64,000 nucleotides of DNA. Source: an uncultured Pedosphaera sp. (GTDB lineage Bacteria > Verrucomicrobiota > Verrucomicrobiia > Limisphaerales > Pedosphaeraceae). Below are positions 34,427-43,307 of this stretch, one piece after another; positions within the stretch are counted from its first letter, which is position 1, and every line of letters begins with the position of its first letter. A model generated the notes under the pieces. That model was not told the origin of the DNA, searched no databases, and saw only the letters and a list, made by a program, of their open reading frames with translations. Location: contig CAIXFN010000022.1 in the NCBI GenBank assembly GCA_903918755.1, forward strand, positions 1-64,000, given 5' to 3'. The position numbers and the translations under genes are program-made.

Positions 34427-35644
34427 TCAGCCGAGAAAAGCGGCGTGAATGGCCTTCATCGCCTGCTCGCCCTGGGCGAGGTTGATGACGACGGAAATCT
34501 TGATTTCGCTGGTGGAAATCATGCCGATGTTAATGCCCTCGTGGGCCAGGGTCTCAAACATCTTGGCCGCCACCCCGGAGTGACTGCGCATGCCCACCCC
34601 GACGATCGAGAGTTTGCCGATGTTTTCATCGGCCAGGACTTCCTGATAGCCGATCTCATCCCGGATCCCGGCGATGACCTTGTGGGTCTTGAGCAGATCG
34701 GGTTTGTCCACCGTGAAGGACAGATCGGTGGCCGGTTGCCCGGAGCCATGGCTCACATTTTGGACGATCATGTCCACGTTGATGGCGGCGTCGCTAATGG
34801 CCTTGAAAACCCGGGCGGCCACGCCGGGGCGGTCAGGAACGGCGATCAAAGTGAGCTTGGCTTGGTTCTTATCGAGCGAGACGCCGCGAATGACGACGTC
34901 CTCCATATTCTGGGTTTCTTCTTTCACAATGGTTCCTGGGTTGTCGTTGAGGCTTGAGCGAACCTCGAATACGACGCCGAATTTCTTGGCAAACTCCACC
35001 GAACGGGACTGCATGACCTTGGCTCCGAGGCTGGCGAGTTCGAGCATTTCGTCATAAGAAATCTCGTCCAGCTTGCGGGCGCTCGGGACAATCCGGGGAT
35101 CGGCGGTGTACACGCCGTCCACATCGGTGTAAATCTGGCAAAGGTCCGCCTTGAGCGCGGCCGACAACGCGATCGCGGTGAGGTCCGAGCCGCCCCGGCC
35201 CAGGGTGGTGATGTGACCCGCGGCAGTCTGACCCTGAAAACCGGCGACGATCACCACATTGCCGGCATCGAGCAGGGCATGGATCTGCTTGGGATCAATG
35301 GTCTGGATCTTGGCCTTGGTGTGAACGTCGTCCGTGAGGATGCCCGCCTGCGAGCCGGTCAGGGAGACGGCGTCGATATTCAGGGCATGCAGGGCCATGG
35401 CCGCCAGGGCGATGGTGGTTTGCTCGCCCGTGGCGAGCAGCATGTCCATTTCCCGCTCCGTGGGCAGCGGCATGATTTCCTTGGCCAGCCGGATCAGGCC
35501 ATCGGTGACGCCGCTCATGGCCGAGACGACCACCACGATCTGGTCGCCCTGCGCCCGGTAGCGGGCCACGCGTTTGGCCACGTTTTTGATCCGCTCCGGA
35601 TTGCCCACCGAAGTGCCGCCAAATTTTTGAACTATAAGTGCCAT
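34427..35644 (-). CDS. lysC: Aspartate kinase
   Basis: Phosphorylates aspartate, the entry step to lysine, threonine and methionine. The 405-residue monofunctional enzyme has the N-terminal KFGGTSVGNPERI, the aspartate-binding LGRGGSDLTAIALSAAL region, and tandem ACT domains in the last 140 residues (LTLIAVPDRPGVAARVFKAI and LSIVGVGMRSHSGVAAKMFE). The ACT domains imply feedback by lysine and/or threonine. It is the last gene of the hom-thrC-lysC operon, 59 bases after thrC, and ends before a hairpin terminator. Confidence 0.97.
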   Translation of the reverse strand: MALIVQKFGGTSVGNPERIKNVAKRVARYRAQGDQIVVVVSAMSGVTDGLIRLAKEIMPLPTEREMDMLLATGEQTTIALAAMALHALNIDAVSLTGSQAGILTDDVHTKAKIQTIDPKQIHALLDAGNVVIVAGFQGQTAAGHITTLGRGGSDLTAIALSAALKADLCQIYTDVDGVYTADPRIVPSARKLDEISYDEMLELASLGAKVMQSRSVEFAKKFGVVFEVRSSLNDNPGTIVKEETQNMEDVVIRGVSLDKNQAKLTLIAVPDRPGVAARVFKAISDAAINVDMIVQNVSHGSGQPATDLSFTVDKPDLLKTHKVIAGIRDEIGYQEVLADENIGKLSIVGVGMRSHSGVAAKMFETLAHEGINIGMISTSEIKISVVINLAQGEQAMKAIHAAFLG

Positions 35645-35703
35645 TAGGTATCAGCCGACGATTATAGGAGACGATCCATGCAATTGCAAATTCCGCGAAC
35701 GGA

Positions 35704-36777
35704 TCACAGGCCCATCACCTGCATGACGGCTTCCCGGGTGGCATCCACCACGAAGGGTTCGGCGCCGGCAGTGCGGATCGCGGTATCCGGATCCTTCAGG
35801 CCATGCCCGGTCATGATCGCGGTGACAATGGAGCCCGTGGGGATGCGGCCCTCACGGGCGCAACGGATCAGGCCAGCCAGAGGCGTGGCACTTGCGGGTT
35901 CCACAAAAATGCCGTCCGTGCGGGCGATCATTTTGTAGGCGGTCAGGATTTCCTCGTCGGTGACTTTGCCGATAAAACCGTCCGATTCCGCACAGGCATT
36001 GGTTGCGCCCGCCCAACTGGCCGGGTGACCGATGTTGATGGCGCTGGCCACCGTGCAAGGATGCGTGATGGGATGGCCGTCCACAATGGGGGCGGCGCCG
36101 GCGGCTTGAAAACCGAAGATCCGGGGGCGGCGGTCGGTCAGGCCCGCGGCGTGATATTCCTTAAACCCACGCCAGTAAGCGGTGATGTTGCCCGCATTGC
36201 CGACCGGGAGGAAATGGAAATCCGGGGCGCGGCCCAGTTGATCGCAAATCTCAAATGCGGCGGTCTTCTGGCCTTCGATGCGGACGGGGTTGATGCTGTT
36301 GACGACCTCGACCAGCCCGGTTTCACCGAGTTCCCGCACGATGCGGAGCGCGGCATCAAAGTTGCCCCGGATCGAGACGGTGACTGCGCCGTACATCAGC
36401 GCTTGCGCGAGTTTGCCCAGGGCGATCTTGCCTTCCGGGATCAGCACCACGCACTTCATTTTGGCGCGGGCGGCATAAGCGGCTGCGGATGCGGAGGTGT
36501 TGCCTGTGCTGGCACAGATCACGACTTTCGCGCCCCGTTCGGCGGCTTTGGAGACGGCCAGGGTCATACCGCGGTCCTTGAAGGAACAGGTGGGGTTCAG
36601 GCCCTCGTACTTGAGCCACAACTCAAACCCGCCGCCCAGGGCGGCCACGAAATTGTCCGCCCGGATCAGGGGCGTGTTGCCTTCACTGAGCGAAATGACC
36701 GGAGTAGCGTCGGTGACGGGTAGAAAACGGGCGTAATGTTCGATAACCCCGTTCCAGCGTTTGGGTGTCAATTGCAT
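35704..36777 (-). CDS. thrC: Threonine synthase
   Basis: Converts phosphohomoserine to threonine with pyridoxal phosphate. The 357 residues match the short-form (class II) enzymes. The cofactor lysine is in PTCSFKDRGMTLAVSKA, the phosphate-binding stretch is VGNAGNITAYWRGFKEY, and ISLSEGNTPLIRADN opens the protein. It starts 9 bases after the hom stop and precedes lysC in the same operon. A homoserine kinase gene is not in the window. Confidence 0.97.
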   Translation of the reverse strand: MQLTPKRWNGVIEHYARFLPVTDATPVISLSEGNTPLIRADNFVAALGGGFELWLKYEGLNPTCSFKDRGMTLAVSKAAERGAKVVICASTGNTSASAAAYAARAKMKCVVLIPEGKIALGKLAQALMYGAVTVSIRGNFDAALRIVRELGETGLVEVVNSINPVRIEGQKTAAFEICDQLGRAPDFHFLPVGNAGNITAYWRGFKEYHAAGLTDRRPRIFGFQAAGAAPIVDGHPITHPCTVASAINIGHPASWAGATNACAESDGFIGKVTDEEILTAYKMIARTDGIFVEPASATPLAGLIRCAREGRIPTGSIVTAIMTGHGLKDPDTAIRTAGAEPFVVDATREAVMQVMGL

Positions 36778-36786
36778 GCGGTGCGG

Positions 36787-38106
36787 TTAATCAAAATTTT
36801 CCACGCGCAGCATCACCGGCGCGCATTTGACGGCCCCGATCTGGCCGATTTTGGCGAGCGCCCGGGCCATGTTGGCGTTCGTGGCGTCATGAATCATCAG
36901 CACAAGCGGAACGCTTTCGCCCTCGTGGGCTTCGGGTTGCATGACCGAGGAAATACCGATGCGGGCCCGCGCCAGGATGGCGGTGATGGCGGCGAGGGTT
37001 CCCGGTTTATCGATCACGCTCAGTCGGACATAGTAGCGGGACACCACCGCGCCGATCGGGCTCACGGCCCCATCGCGTTCGTGGGGCACAAAGGGGGGCA
37101 CCCGGCTCTTCACGCCGGATTTCAGGTCGAGCGCGGCATCCGCGAGATCGCTCAACACGGCGCTGGCGGTGGCATCCTGCCCGGCGCCGCGGCCATAGTA
37201 CAGCGTGTCCCCGACAATGTCCCCCCGCACCAGCACGGCATTGAAGACCCCGTTGACACTGCCCAAAACGTGGGTTTGCGGGACGAGCGCCGGATAAACG
37301 GAAACCTGGACCGGCGGGGTGCCTCGGCGGCCTACCGGACCGGATTTTTTGACAATTCCGAGCAGTTTGATCGCGTAGCCCATCTGGCTGGCAAAACGGA
37401 TGTCCTGCTGGGTGATGGCGCGGATGCCTTCCACGTAAATATCCCGCGGATTGACCCAGAAACCATGGGCGAGGGAAGCGAGGATTCCGGTTTTGTGGGC
37501 GGCGTCATGGCCGTCAATGTCCAGAGAGGGTTCAGCTTCGGCGTAACCGAGCGCCTGCGCCTCCGCCAGCACATGCGCGAAATCGGCCCCTTCCAGCTTC
37601 ATCCGGCTCAGGATATAATTGCAGGTGCCATTAACGATACCATAGAGCCGGGTAATTTGATTGCCGATCAATCCTTCCCGCAGGACCTTGATAATCGGGA
37701 TGCCCCCCGCCACGCTGGCTTCATAATAGAGATTGGCGCCGTTGGCTTCCGCGGCGGCGAACAGTTCCTCGCCGTGGGCCGAGAGCAGGGCCTTGTTGGC
37801 GGTTACCACGGATTTGCCGCGGGCGAAAGCCGCGAGCAGGACCGACCGGGCGGTGGTGGTGCCGCCAATGAATTCGCCAACGAGATTGACCGCCGGATCA
37901 TCCACCAGGCTACGCCAATCGTCCGTCAGCAAGGCGGGCGGAATTTTGACGGCCCGGGCTTTGGACCGATTTTGCACCGCGACTTTGACGACCCGGACGC
38001 CGACCCCGAGACGGGACGCCATCAGGCCGCCATTCCGCAGAATAGCCTGATAGACGCCACCGCCGACGGTGCCGCAGCCGACAATGCCAAGGTTTACCCG
38101 GTGCAT
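36787..38106 (-). CDS. hom: Homoserine dehydrogenase
   Basis: Reduces aspartate semialdehyde to homoserine with NAD(P)H. The 439 residues have an N-terminal Rossmann motif (GIVGCGTVGGGVYQAI), the catalytic core (YYEASVAGGIPIIKVLREGL, GIVNGTCNYILSRM) and a C-terminal ACT domain (RLSVIDKPGTLAAITAILA) for threonine feedback. The start at 38106 places the Rossmann motif at the usual distance; an upstream extension to 38178 is not family-like. It is the first gene of the operon and is divergent from an alcohol dehydrogenase gene. Confidence 0.96.
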   Translation of the reverse strand: MHRVNLGIVGCGTVGGGVYQAILRNGGLMASRLGVGVRVVKVAVQNRSKARAVKIPPALLTDDWRSLVDDPAVNLVGEFIGGTTTARSVLLAAFARGKSVVTANKALLSAHGEELFAAAEANGANLYYEASVAGGIPIIKVLREGLIGNQITRLYGIVNGTCNYILSRMKLEGADFAHVLAEAQALGYAEAEPSLDIDGHDAAHKTGILASLAHGFWVNPRDIYVEGIRAITQQDIRFASQMGYAIKLLGIVKKSGPVGRRGTPPVQVSVYPALVPQTHVLGSVNGVFNAVLVRGDIVGDTLYYGRGAGQDATASAVLSDLADAALDLKSGVKSRVPPFVPHERDGAVSPIGAVVSRYYVRLSVIDKPGTLAAITAILARARIGISSVMQPEAHEGESVPLVLMIHDATNANMARALAKIGQIGAVKCAPVMLRVENFD

Positions 38107-38193
38107 AAGGGCGTGGAGGATGCCGAGAAACCGGGACCACGACAATTTATTTTTTGCGCTACCCATCGCCGGATTCACAGGTAAATTGGCGGG

Positions 38194-39255
38194 GTGAGCA
38201 CGATACCGAAGACGATGCGCGCGATGGTTTATCGCGGGGTGAATGATTTGCGGCTGGAAACGCTCCCGGTGCCCAAGACCGGGGCGGGCGAATTACTGGT
38301 GAAGGTGGCGGCGTGCGGCGTCTGCCCCACGGACATCAAAAAAATCCATTACGGCACCGTGCCACCGCCGCGGGTGTTCGGGCATGAAACCGCCGGGACG
38401 ATTGTCCGGGTGGGCGCCCGGGTGAAGGGGTTCGCCGTGGGCGACCGCGTGGCGCTGCATCATCATGTGCCGTGCCGGGATTGTCATGCCTGCCGGCACG
38501 GCACGTATGCCCAATGCGCCCAGTACAAACTGACCGGCATCACGGCGGGCTTTGAGCCGGCGGGAGGCGGGTACGCGGATTATGTCCGGGTGATGTCGTT
38601 CGTGCTGCCGGGCGTGGTGAAAATTCCCGCGCGCAACAGTTTTACCGAGGGGGCGATGCAGGAGCCCGTCAACACCGTGCTCAAAGCGGTGAAGCGTTTG
38701 CGCATCCTGCCGGGTGACACCGTGCTGGTGGCGGGGCAGGGGCCCATCGGGTTGCTGTTCACGAAACTGCTGGCGCTGCGGGGGATGAAGGTGATCGCCA
38801 GCGACCTGTTGCCATCGCGGCTGAAACTGGCCCGGCAATGGGCCGCCCGCTGGGCGCTCGCGGCGGATGCCCCGGATTTTGCCGACCAGGTGCGACGATT
38901 AACCCACCGGACCGGCCTGGAGGCGGCGGTGATCGCGGTGCCCGTGGATGCCGTGGTTTTGCAGGCCCAGGAGTTGGTCCGCGGGGCGGGGCAGGTGATG
39001 GTGTTCGCGCACACCCGGCGCGGCGCCGTGACGGAGATTGATCTTTCCCGGATTTGCGTGGACGAAAAGGAACTGATTGGCAGCTATTCCTCAGACGTGA
39101 CCCTGCAAAAAGAAGTGGCCCGGCTGGTTTTTTCCCGGCAGTTGGATGTCCGCCGGTTGATCACCCATGAATTCCCGCTGGAGGAAACCGCCGCGGCGGT
39201 GGCCCTGGCGGCGCAGCCCAAGCCGGACTCGCTGAAAATCATGGTGCTGGTTTGA
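38194..39255 (+). CDS. Zinc-dependent alcohol dehydrogenase (MDR family)
   Basis: 353-residue medium-chain dehydrogenase. Catalytic zinc ligands are Cys in AACGVCPTDIKK and the His-Glu of GHETAG. The structural zinc loop CRDCHACRHGTYAQC has all four cysteines. The nucleotide-binding segment DTVLVAGQGPIGLLF lies near 175. Closest in style to sorbitol/threonine dehydrogenase-like enzymes, but the substrate is not readable. The start is a GTG at 38194; an ATG eight codons on is possible. It is divergent from hom and convergent with the GmhB-like gene. Confidence 0.9.
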   Translation: MSTIPKTMRAMVYRGVNDLRLETLPVPKTGAGELLVKVAACGVCPTDIKKIHYGTVPPPRVFGHETAGTIVRVGARVKGFAVGDRVALHHHVPCRDCHACRHGTYAQCAQYKLTGITAGFEPAGGGYADYVRVMSFVLPGVVKIPARNSFTEGAMQEPVNTVLKAVKRLRILPGDTVLVAGQGPIGLLFTKLLALRGMKVIASDLLPSRLKLARQWAARWALAADAPDFADQVRRLTHRTGLEAAVIAVPVDAVVLQAQELVRGAGQVMVFAHTRRGAVTEIDLSRICVDEKELIGSYSSDVTLQKEVARLVFSRQLDVRRLITHEFPLEETAAAVALAAQPKPDSLKIMVLV

Positions 39256-39275
39256 GCGCGGGCCGACCCGGGGGA

Positions 39276-39836
39276 TCAGACGGCGGACGGGCCGAGGATC
39301 CAGCGGGCGGCGGCGGGCAGGTCGTCCACCACGACGGCGGGACCGAGTTTTTCGGGGGTTTTCTTTTCCCATTCCGCGCCATAACCGGTGCGGACCAGGA
39401 GGCTTTTGGCCACGCCGGCGTTCCAGCCGGCTTCCACGTCGATGAGTTTGTCGCCGATCATGTAGCTGCGGGCCAGATCGATGCCGAAGGTGTCCCGGGC
39501 ATCGAACAAAAACTGCGGGGAGGGTTTACGGCCCCGGCTCGGTTGATCCGGCGATTCCGGAGCGTGATAAATTTCCGCAAAGCTCACGCCGTCCGCGGCA
39601 AGGAGCCCCAGCAGATGCCGATGGACGTTTTCCATGTCCGCGACGGAGAAGTAACCGCGCCCGATGCCGGACTGATTGGTGACCATGATCAAGGCGAAGC
39701 CGGCGTCCTGCAAGGCGCGCAAGGCAGGCCCGACCCCAGGGAAAATGACCACCTTCTCCGGGCGGTGAAGATATTCCTTCTCCTCGATGATCGTTCCGTC
39801 CCGATCCAAAAACACCGCGCGTTTGTTGCCAGCCAT
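39276..39836 (-). CDS. HAD phosphatase, GmhB-like
   Basis: 186-residue HAD hydrolase of the histidinol-phosphatase/GmhB type, which removes the 7-phosphate of heptose bisphosphate on the way to lipopolysaccharide heptose. The nucleophile is in AVFLDRDGTIIEE, followed by IMVTNQSGIGRGYFS and the Asp of YMIGDKLIDVEAG. The zinc-binding loop that GmhB enzymes usually carry has lost its cysteines: the segment reads YHAPESPDQPSRGRKPSP. Substrate specificity is therefore uncertain. No other heptose gene is in the window. Confidence 0.85.
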   Translation of the reverse strand: MAGNKRAVFLDRDGTIIEEKEYLHRPEKVVIFPGVGPALRALQDAGFALIMVTNQSGIGRGYFSVADMENVHRHLLGLLAADGVSFAEIYHAPESPDQPSRGRKPSPQFLFDARDTFGIDLARSYMIGDKLIDVEAGWNAGVAKSLLVRTGYGAEWEKKTPEKLGPAVVVDDLPAAARWILGPSAV

Positions 39837-39941
39837 AAAGGTCGCTATTGATAAGGGGCGGGACCGGCTTTGAAAACCATAAAGTGGGCGGAATAAGATT
39901 CCAAAAACGGGTGGGCGCGACTAGGATTTCGCGCCGTTGCC

Positions 39942-42275
39942 TTGAACGCCGCCACCACAACCGGATCCGTGCCGCCATCCCCGCCTCCCCGTCGCGGGCA
40001 GGTGGCGGGAATCAGCCTGCTGCTCGCCCTGGTGACCCTGGCGGTTTACCTGCCCGGAGTGCGGCATGATTTTCTGACCTACGATGACCAGCAGTACGTG
40101 ACGGAGAATCCGCATGTGCTCAGCGGGCTCTCCTGGGCGAATTTCAAGTGGGCTTTCCAGGCGGGGTATGCGAGCAACTGGCATCCTTTGACGTGGCTTT
40201 CGCACATGCTGGATTGCCAGATTTTCGGGGCGCGTCCAATGGGGCATCATCTGACGAACGTGTTGTTGCACGTGGCCAATGTGCTGTTGTTGTTTCTGGG
40301 CTTGCGCCGTCTGACCGGGGCGACCGGGCGGAGCGCCGTCGTGGCGGCGTTATTTGCCTGGCATCCGTTGCACGTGGAATCCGTGGCCTGGGTGGCGGAA
40401 CGCAAGGATCTGCTCTGCGCTTGCTTCTGGATGCTCACGCTGCTGGCGTACGCCCGCTATGCGTCCAAACCCGGAGCCGTCCGTTACCTCGTGACCTTGG
40501 GCTGTTTCAGTCTCGGGCTGTTGAGCAAGCCGATGATTGTGACGCTGCCGTTTGTTCTGTTGCTGCTGGATTACTGGCCTTTGCGGCGAACGGCGGCAAC
40601 CCGCACGGTCGGAATGCCCCGGCAGCCTTGGCCGCGACTGGCGCTGGAGAAGGTGCCCTTCCTGGTGCTCACCGTCATCGCCAGTTGGCTGACCATTTGG
40701 GCGCAGCGGCAGGCGCATTCCATCGTTTCGCTCCAGGGATTGCCCCTCGCCGAACGACTGCTGCACGTGCCCATCGCCTATGCGCATTATCTCCAGGCGA
40801 TGTTCCTGCCGTGGGGATTGGCGGTGTATTATCCCTTTCCCGCAGCCAGTTCGCCGATCCCGGGGGGGGGGTGCGCGGTTTTGCTCCTGCTGGTTTCCGC
40901 CGGGGCCTGGTGGTGGGCCGGGAGGCGGCCCTATCTCCTGGTGGGTTGGTGCTGGTATTTGGGGACTCTGGTGCCCGTGATCGGGTTCGTACAGGTGGGC
41001 GACCAGGCGTGGGCGGACCGTTACACCTACCTGCCCTTGATCGGCCCATTCATCGCGCTGGTCTGGCTGGCGGGCGATTGGGGCATGGCGGCCGGGCGGT
41101 CCGGCAATAGTGCCGGAAAGCGGGTGTGGTTGGGACTGGAACTCGCCGGGTTGGGGGTGGCGCTGATCCTCCTGACGGAGCGGCAACTGGGGTTTTGGCA
41201 GGACACCCGGACCTTGTTTACGCAGGCCGTGCGGGTGGTGCCGGAGAACGCGAAAGCCATCACCCTGCTGGGTAGCCTGCTGGTCAAGGAGGGGAAGGTG
41301 GATGAGGCGATGGGGCTCTACGATCGGGCGTTGAAAATCCGACCGGACGATCCCGAGGCGCATTTTTTTCGGGGCAACGCCCTGGAACGGAAGAGCCGGC
41401 TGGATGAGGCAATCGTGGAATACCGCCGGGCCTTGTGGTTTGAACCTTTGGCGGCAAAAACCCATTTTTTTCTCGGGGGCGCGCTGGTCAAACAGCAACA
41501 ATACGAGGCGGCGGTGGCGGAATATCGGGAGGCTTTGCGCCGGGACCCGGACTCCGCGGTAACCCACAATAATCTGGCCCGGGTTTTTCACACCCGCGGG
41601 CGATTTGAGGAAGCGGCGGTGGAGTATGGCGCGGCGCTTCGGTTGGAGCCGGCGTTTCCCCAGGCACACAACAATCTGGGCATCGTGCTATTGCAAACGG
41701 GGCAACTGGGACCGGGCATCGCGGAATTGCGGGAAGCGCTGCGCTTGACCCCGGGCAACGGAGAAATCGCCTATAATCTGGCAGTGGCGCTCAATCAACA
41801 GGAGCACTGGCGGGAAGCGGCGGAGTTGTTCGGGCCGGTGGTCCCGCCGGGGCACCCGGATCCCAAGGCGCATTTTGAATTTGGCCGGGCCTTGGAACAC
41901 ACGGGCAAGACCCGCGAGGCGCTGGCCCGGCTGGCCCGGGCGCTGATCCAGCAGCCGGATTATCCCGCGGCGTTGAATGAGCTGGCCTGGATTCTGGTCA
42001 CCGATCCGCGGGCGGAAATTCGCAATGGCGCCGAGGCTGTGCCCATGGCGGAGCGGGCGGTCGAACTCAGCCAGGGAAAAAATCCGGCGTGGCGCTTGAC
42101 GCTGGCGGCCGCTTACGCAGAAGTGGGCCGGTTTCCCGAGGCGGTGACGTCCGCCCAGTCGGCCGCCGACGCCGCGCGCTCGGCGGGGCAGAACGAGTTG
42201 TTACTCCGGTGCGGCCAGGTGCTGGCCGCCGCGCAGGCGGGCAAACCCTGGCGGGAAACCCTCGCTCAGCCCTGA
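39942..42275 (+). CDS. Polytopic membrane protein with C-terminal TPR repeats
   Basis: 777 residues. The first 420 hold about ten membrane helices, with WHPLHVESVAWVAERKDLLC near 140 and FVQVGDQAWADRYTYLPLIG near 350. This pattern is shared with DUF1736/TMTC-type membrane glycosyltransferase-like proteins. From about 430 to 760 there are roughly eight tetratricopeptide repeats (KEGKVDEAMGLYDRALKIRP, and so on). Such proteins are common in Verrucomicrobia and Planctomycetes and are thought to glycosylate exported proteins or scaffold complexes. The start is uncertain: TTG 39942 has no good ribosome-binding site. A 25-base gap separates it from the convergent pseudopilin gene. Confidence 0.85.
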   Translation: MNAATTTGSVPPSPPPRRGQVAGISLLLALVTLAVYLPGVRHDFLTYDDQQYVTENPHVLSGLSWANFKWAFQAGYASNWHPLTWLSHMLDCQIFGARPMGHHLTNVLLHVANVLLLFLGLRRLTGATGRSAVVAALFAWHPLHVESVAWVAERKDLLCACFWMLTLLAYARYASKPGAVRYLVTLGCFSLGLLSKPMIVTLPFVLLLLDYWPLRRTAATRTVGMPRQPWPRLALEKVPFLVLTVIASWLTIWAQRQAHSIVSLQGLPLAERLLHVPIAYAHYLQAMFLPWGLAVYYPFPAASSPIPGGGCAVLLLLVSAGAWWWAGRRPYLLVGWCWYLGTLVPVIGFVQVGDQAWADRYTYLPLIGPFIALVWLAGDWGMAAGRSGNSAGKRVWLGLELAGLGVALILLTERQLGFWQDTRTLFTQAVRVVPENAKAITLLGSLLVKEGKVDEAMGLYDRALKIRPDDPEAHFFRGNALERKSRLDEAIVEYRRALWFEPLAAKTHFFLGGALVKQQQYEAAVAEYREALRRDPDSAVTHNNLARVFHTRGRFEEAAVEYGAALRLEPAFPQAHNNLGIVLLQTGQLGPGIAELREALRLTPGNGEIAYNLAVALNQQEHWREAAELFGPVVPPGHPDPKAHFEFGRALEHTGKTREALARLARALIQQPDYPAALNELAWILVTDPRAEIRNGAEAVPMAERAVELSQGKNPAWRLTLAAAYAEVGRFPEAVTSAQSAADAARSAGQNELLLRCGQVLAAAQAGKPWRETLAQP

Positions 42276-42300
42276 ACGGCGACGTCCGCGGGCCGGTGGT

Positions 42301-43170
42301 TTAACGATTGGCGTAGTTCCAAATGATCTCCGGATTCTCCGGCTCGGGCATCCCATTCGGATTGTTCGTCACGGAAAAGATCTTGAAGTAGGCCGCATGG
42401 CCGTCGCAGAAGTTGATGACGGTGCCATTGGCATGGCGGGTGCCGATACTGCGGTAGCGGTTGGCCGGATTCACCGAATTAAATTGGGGGGAACCATTAA
42501 CGACCTCGGTGACGGGGTTGAAAACCACATCGAACATGAGCACCGTGGCGCTGGGGTTGGGGATGATCTGAATTTTCGGCATCCAATTGGGATACTGGGC
42601 ACCCGTGTCCCCGCGCGGATACTTGAGATCAATGTTTTCCGCATAGCTGAAAAAACCGTATTGGCCGCTCTGGGCGAGGGCGGCATATTCGCCGTCATTC
42701 ATCTTCGCGCTGGGGCAATGCCAGATTTTCGAGGCTTTCGGCGGCGGGTTCCCGGAGGTGATGGGCGGAATGGTGCCGGGGAACGGCATGTATTTCCGCG
42801 GATCATTGAAGGAGGTGCGCAGCGCGTAATAGTTGGAAAGGGGCGGTTCGGCGATATTCGCAGTCACCACGTTGAACCAGGCATTCGGATCGTCGGGGGT
42901 GCCGGTGGGAGCGGGCGTGCCGGGTCCGTAAAGTTTGTTGGCACCCATCCCGTCGCACGCAAAAGCACCATCGTTGTCGTTCGCAAACATGTACTGGGCG
43001 AGGCCCCATTGCTTGAGATTGGAGACGCAGTTGATCTTTTGCGCCTTGGCTTTGGCCGAGGCCAGCGACGGAAGCAACATGCCGGCCAGGATGGCAATAA
43101 TGGCGATTACCACCAGCAATTCGATGAGGGTGAAGGCCGAGGCGGGACGGGAGGAACGATTCGGATTCAT
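42301..43170 (-). CDS. Type II secretion-like pseudopilin (DUF1559 style)
   Basis: 289 residues. A short basic leader precedes the prepilin peptidase site and helix [20 protein letters not shown], with the expected Glu at mature position 5. The globular part has paired cysteines ([21 protein letters not shown]) and the C-terminal [16 protein letters not shown] typical of the very abundant Planctomycetes/Verrucomicrobia pseudopilin family. It should sit in the inner membrane and assemble into, or adorn, a type II/IV pilus-like fibre. Start 43170 was chosen by leader length. A promoter-like element lies just upstream at 43203-43230. Confidence 0.93.
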   Translation of the reverse strand: MNPNRSSRPASAFTLIELLVVIAIIAILAGMLLPSLASAKAKAQKINCVSNLKQWGLAQYMFANDNDGAFACDGMGANKLYGPGTPAPTGTPDDPNAWFNVVTANIAEPPLSNYYALRTSFNDPRKYMPFPGTIPPITSGNPPPKASKIWHCPSAKMNDGEYAALAQSGQYGFFSYAENIDLKYPRGDTGAQYPNWMPKIQIIPNPSATVLMFDVVFNPVTEVVNGSPQFNSVNPANRYRSIGTRHANGTVINFCDGHAAYFKIFSVTNNPNGMPEPENPEIIWNYANR

Positions 43171-43202
43171 AAAAATCAAGACTACCGGAACTGACCTTCG
43201 CC

Positions 43203-43230
43203 ATTTTACGTGGGGTTGCGGAGGTTGCAA
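43203..43230 (-). promoter_or_regulatory. Probable promoter of the 42301-43170 pseudopilin gene
   Basis: On the minus strand TTGCAA (43230-43225), a 16-base spacer and TAAAAT (43208-43203) give a good sigma-70-type match. Transcription would start near 43196, about 26 bases before the ATG. Confidence 0.5.
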
Positions 43231-43240
43231 GTGAAACCCC

Positions 43241-43279
43241 AAAAGGGCCGCCGCCCCATCCGGAGGGATGGGGCGGCGG
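43241..43279 (-). terminator. Terminator after the secreted Ig-domain gene
   Basis: A perfect 14-base stem (43248-43261 with 43266-43279) around GGAG, rich in G and C, is followed on the minus strand by CCCTTTTGGGG. The hairpin is very stable but the T run is short. It lies 28 bases past the stop of the gene at 43308-45632. Confidence 0.65.
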
Positions 43280-43307
43280 GTGGGCCGCGAGCAAGCAGAT
43301 CGGAGAA

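Noticed and set aside
36736-38184. 482-codon plus-strand open frame antisense to hom
   Set aside because: It mirrors hom exactly, lacks any recognisable domain and is the kind of shadow frame that high-GC genes create. hom has full family motifs.
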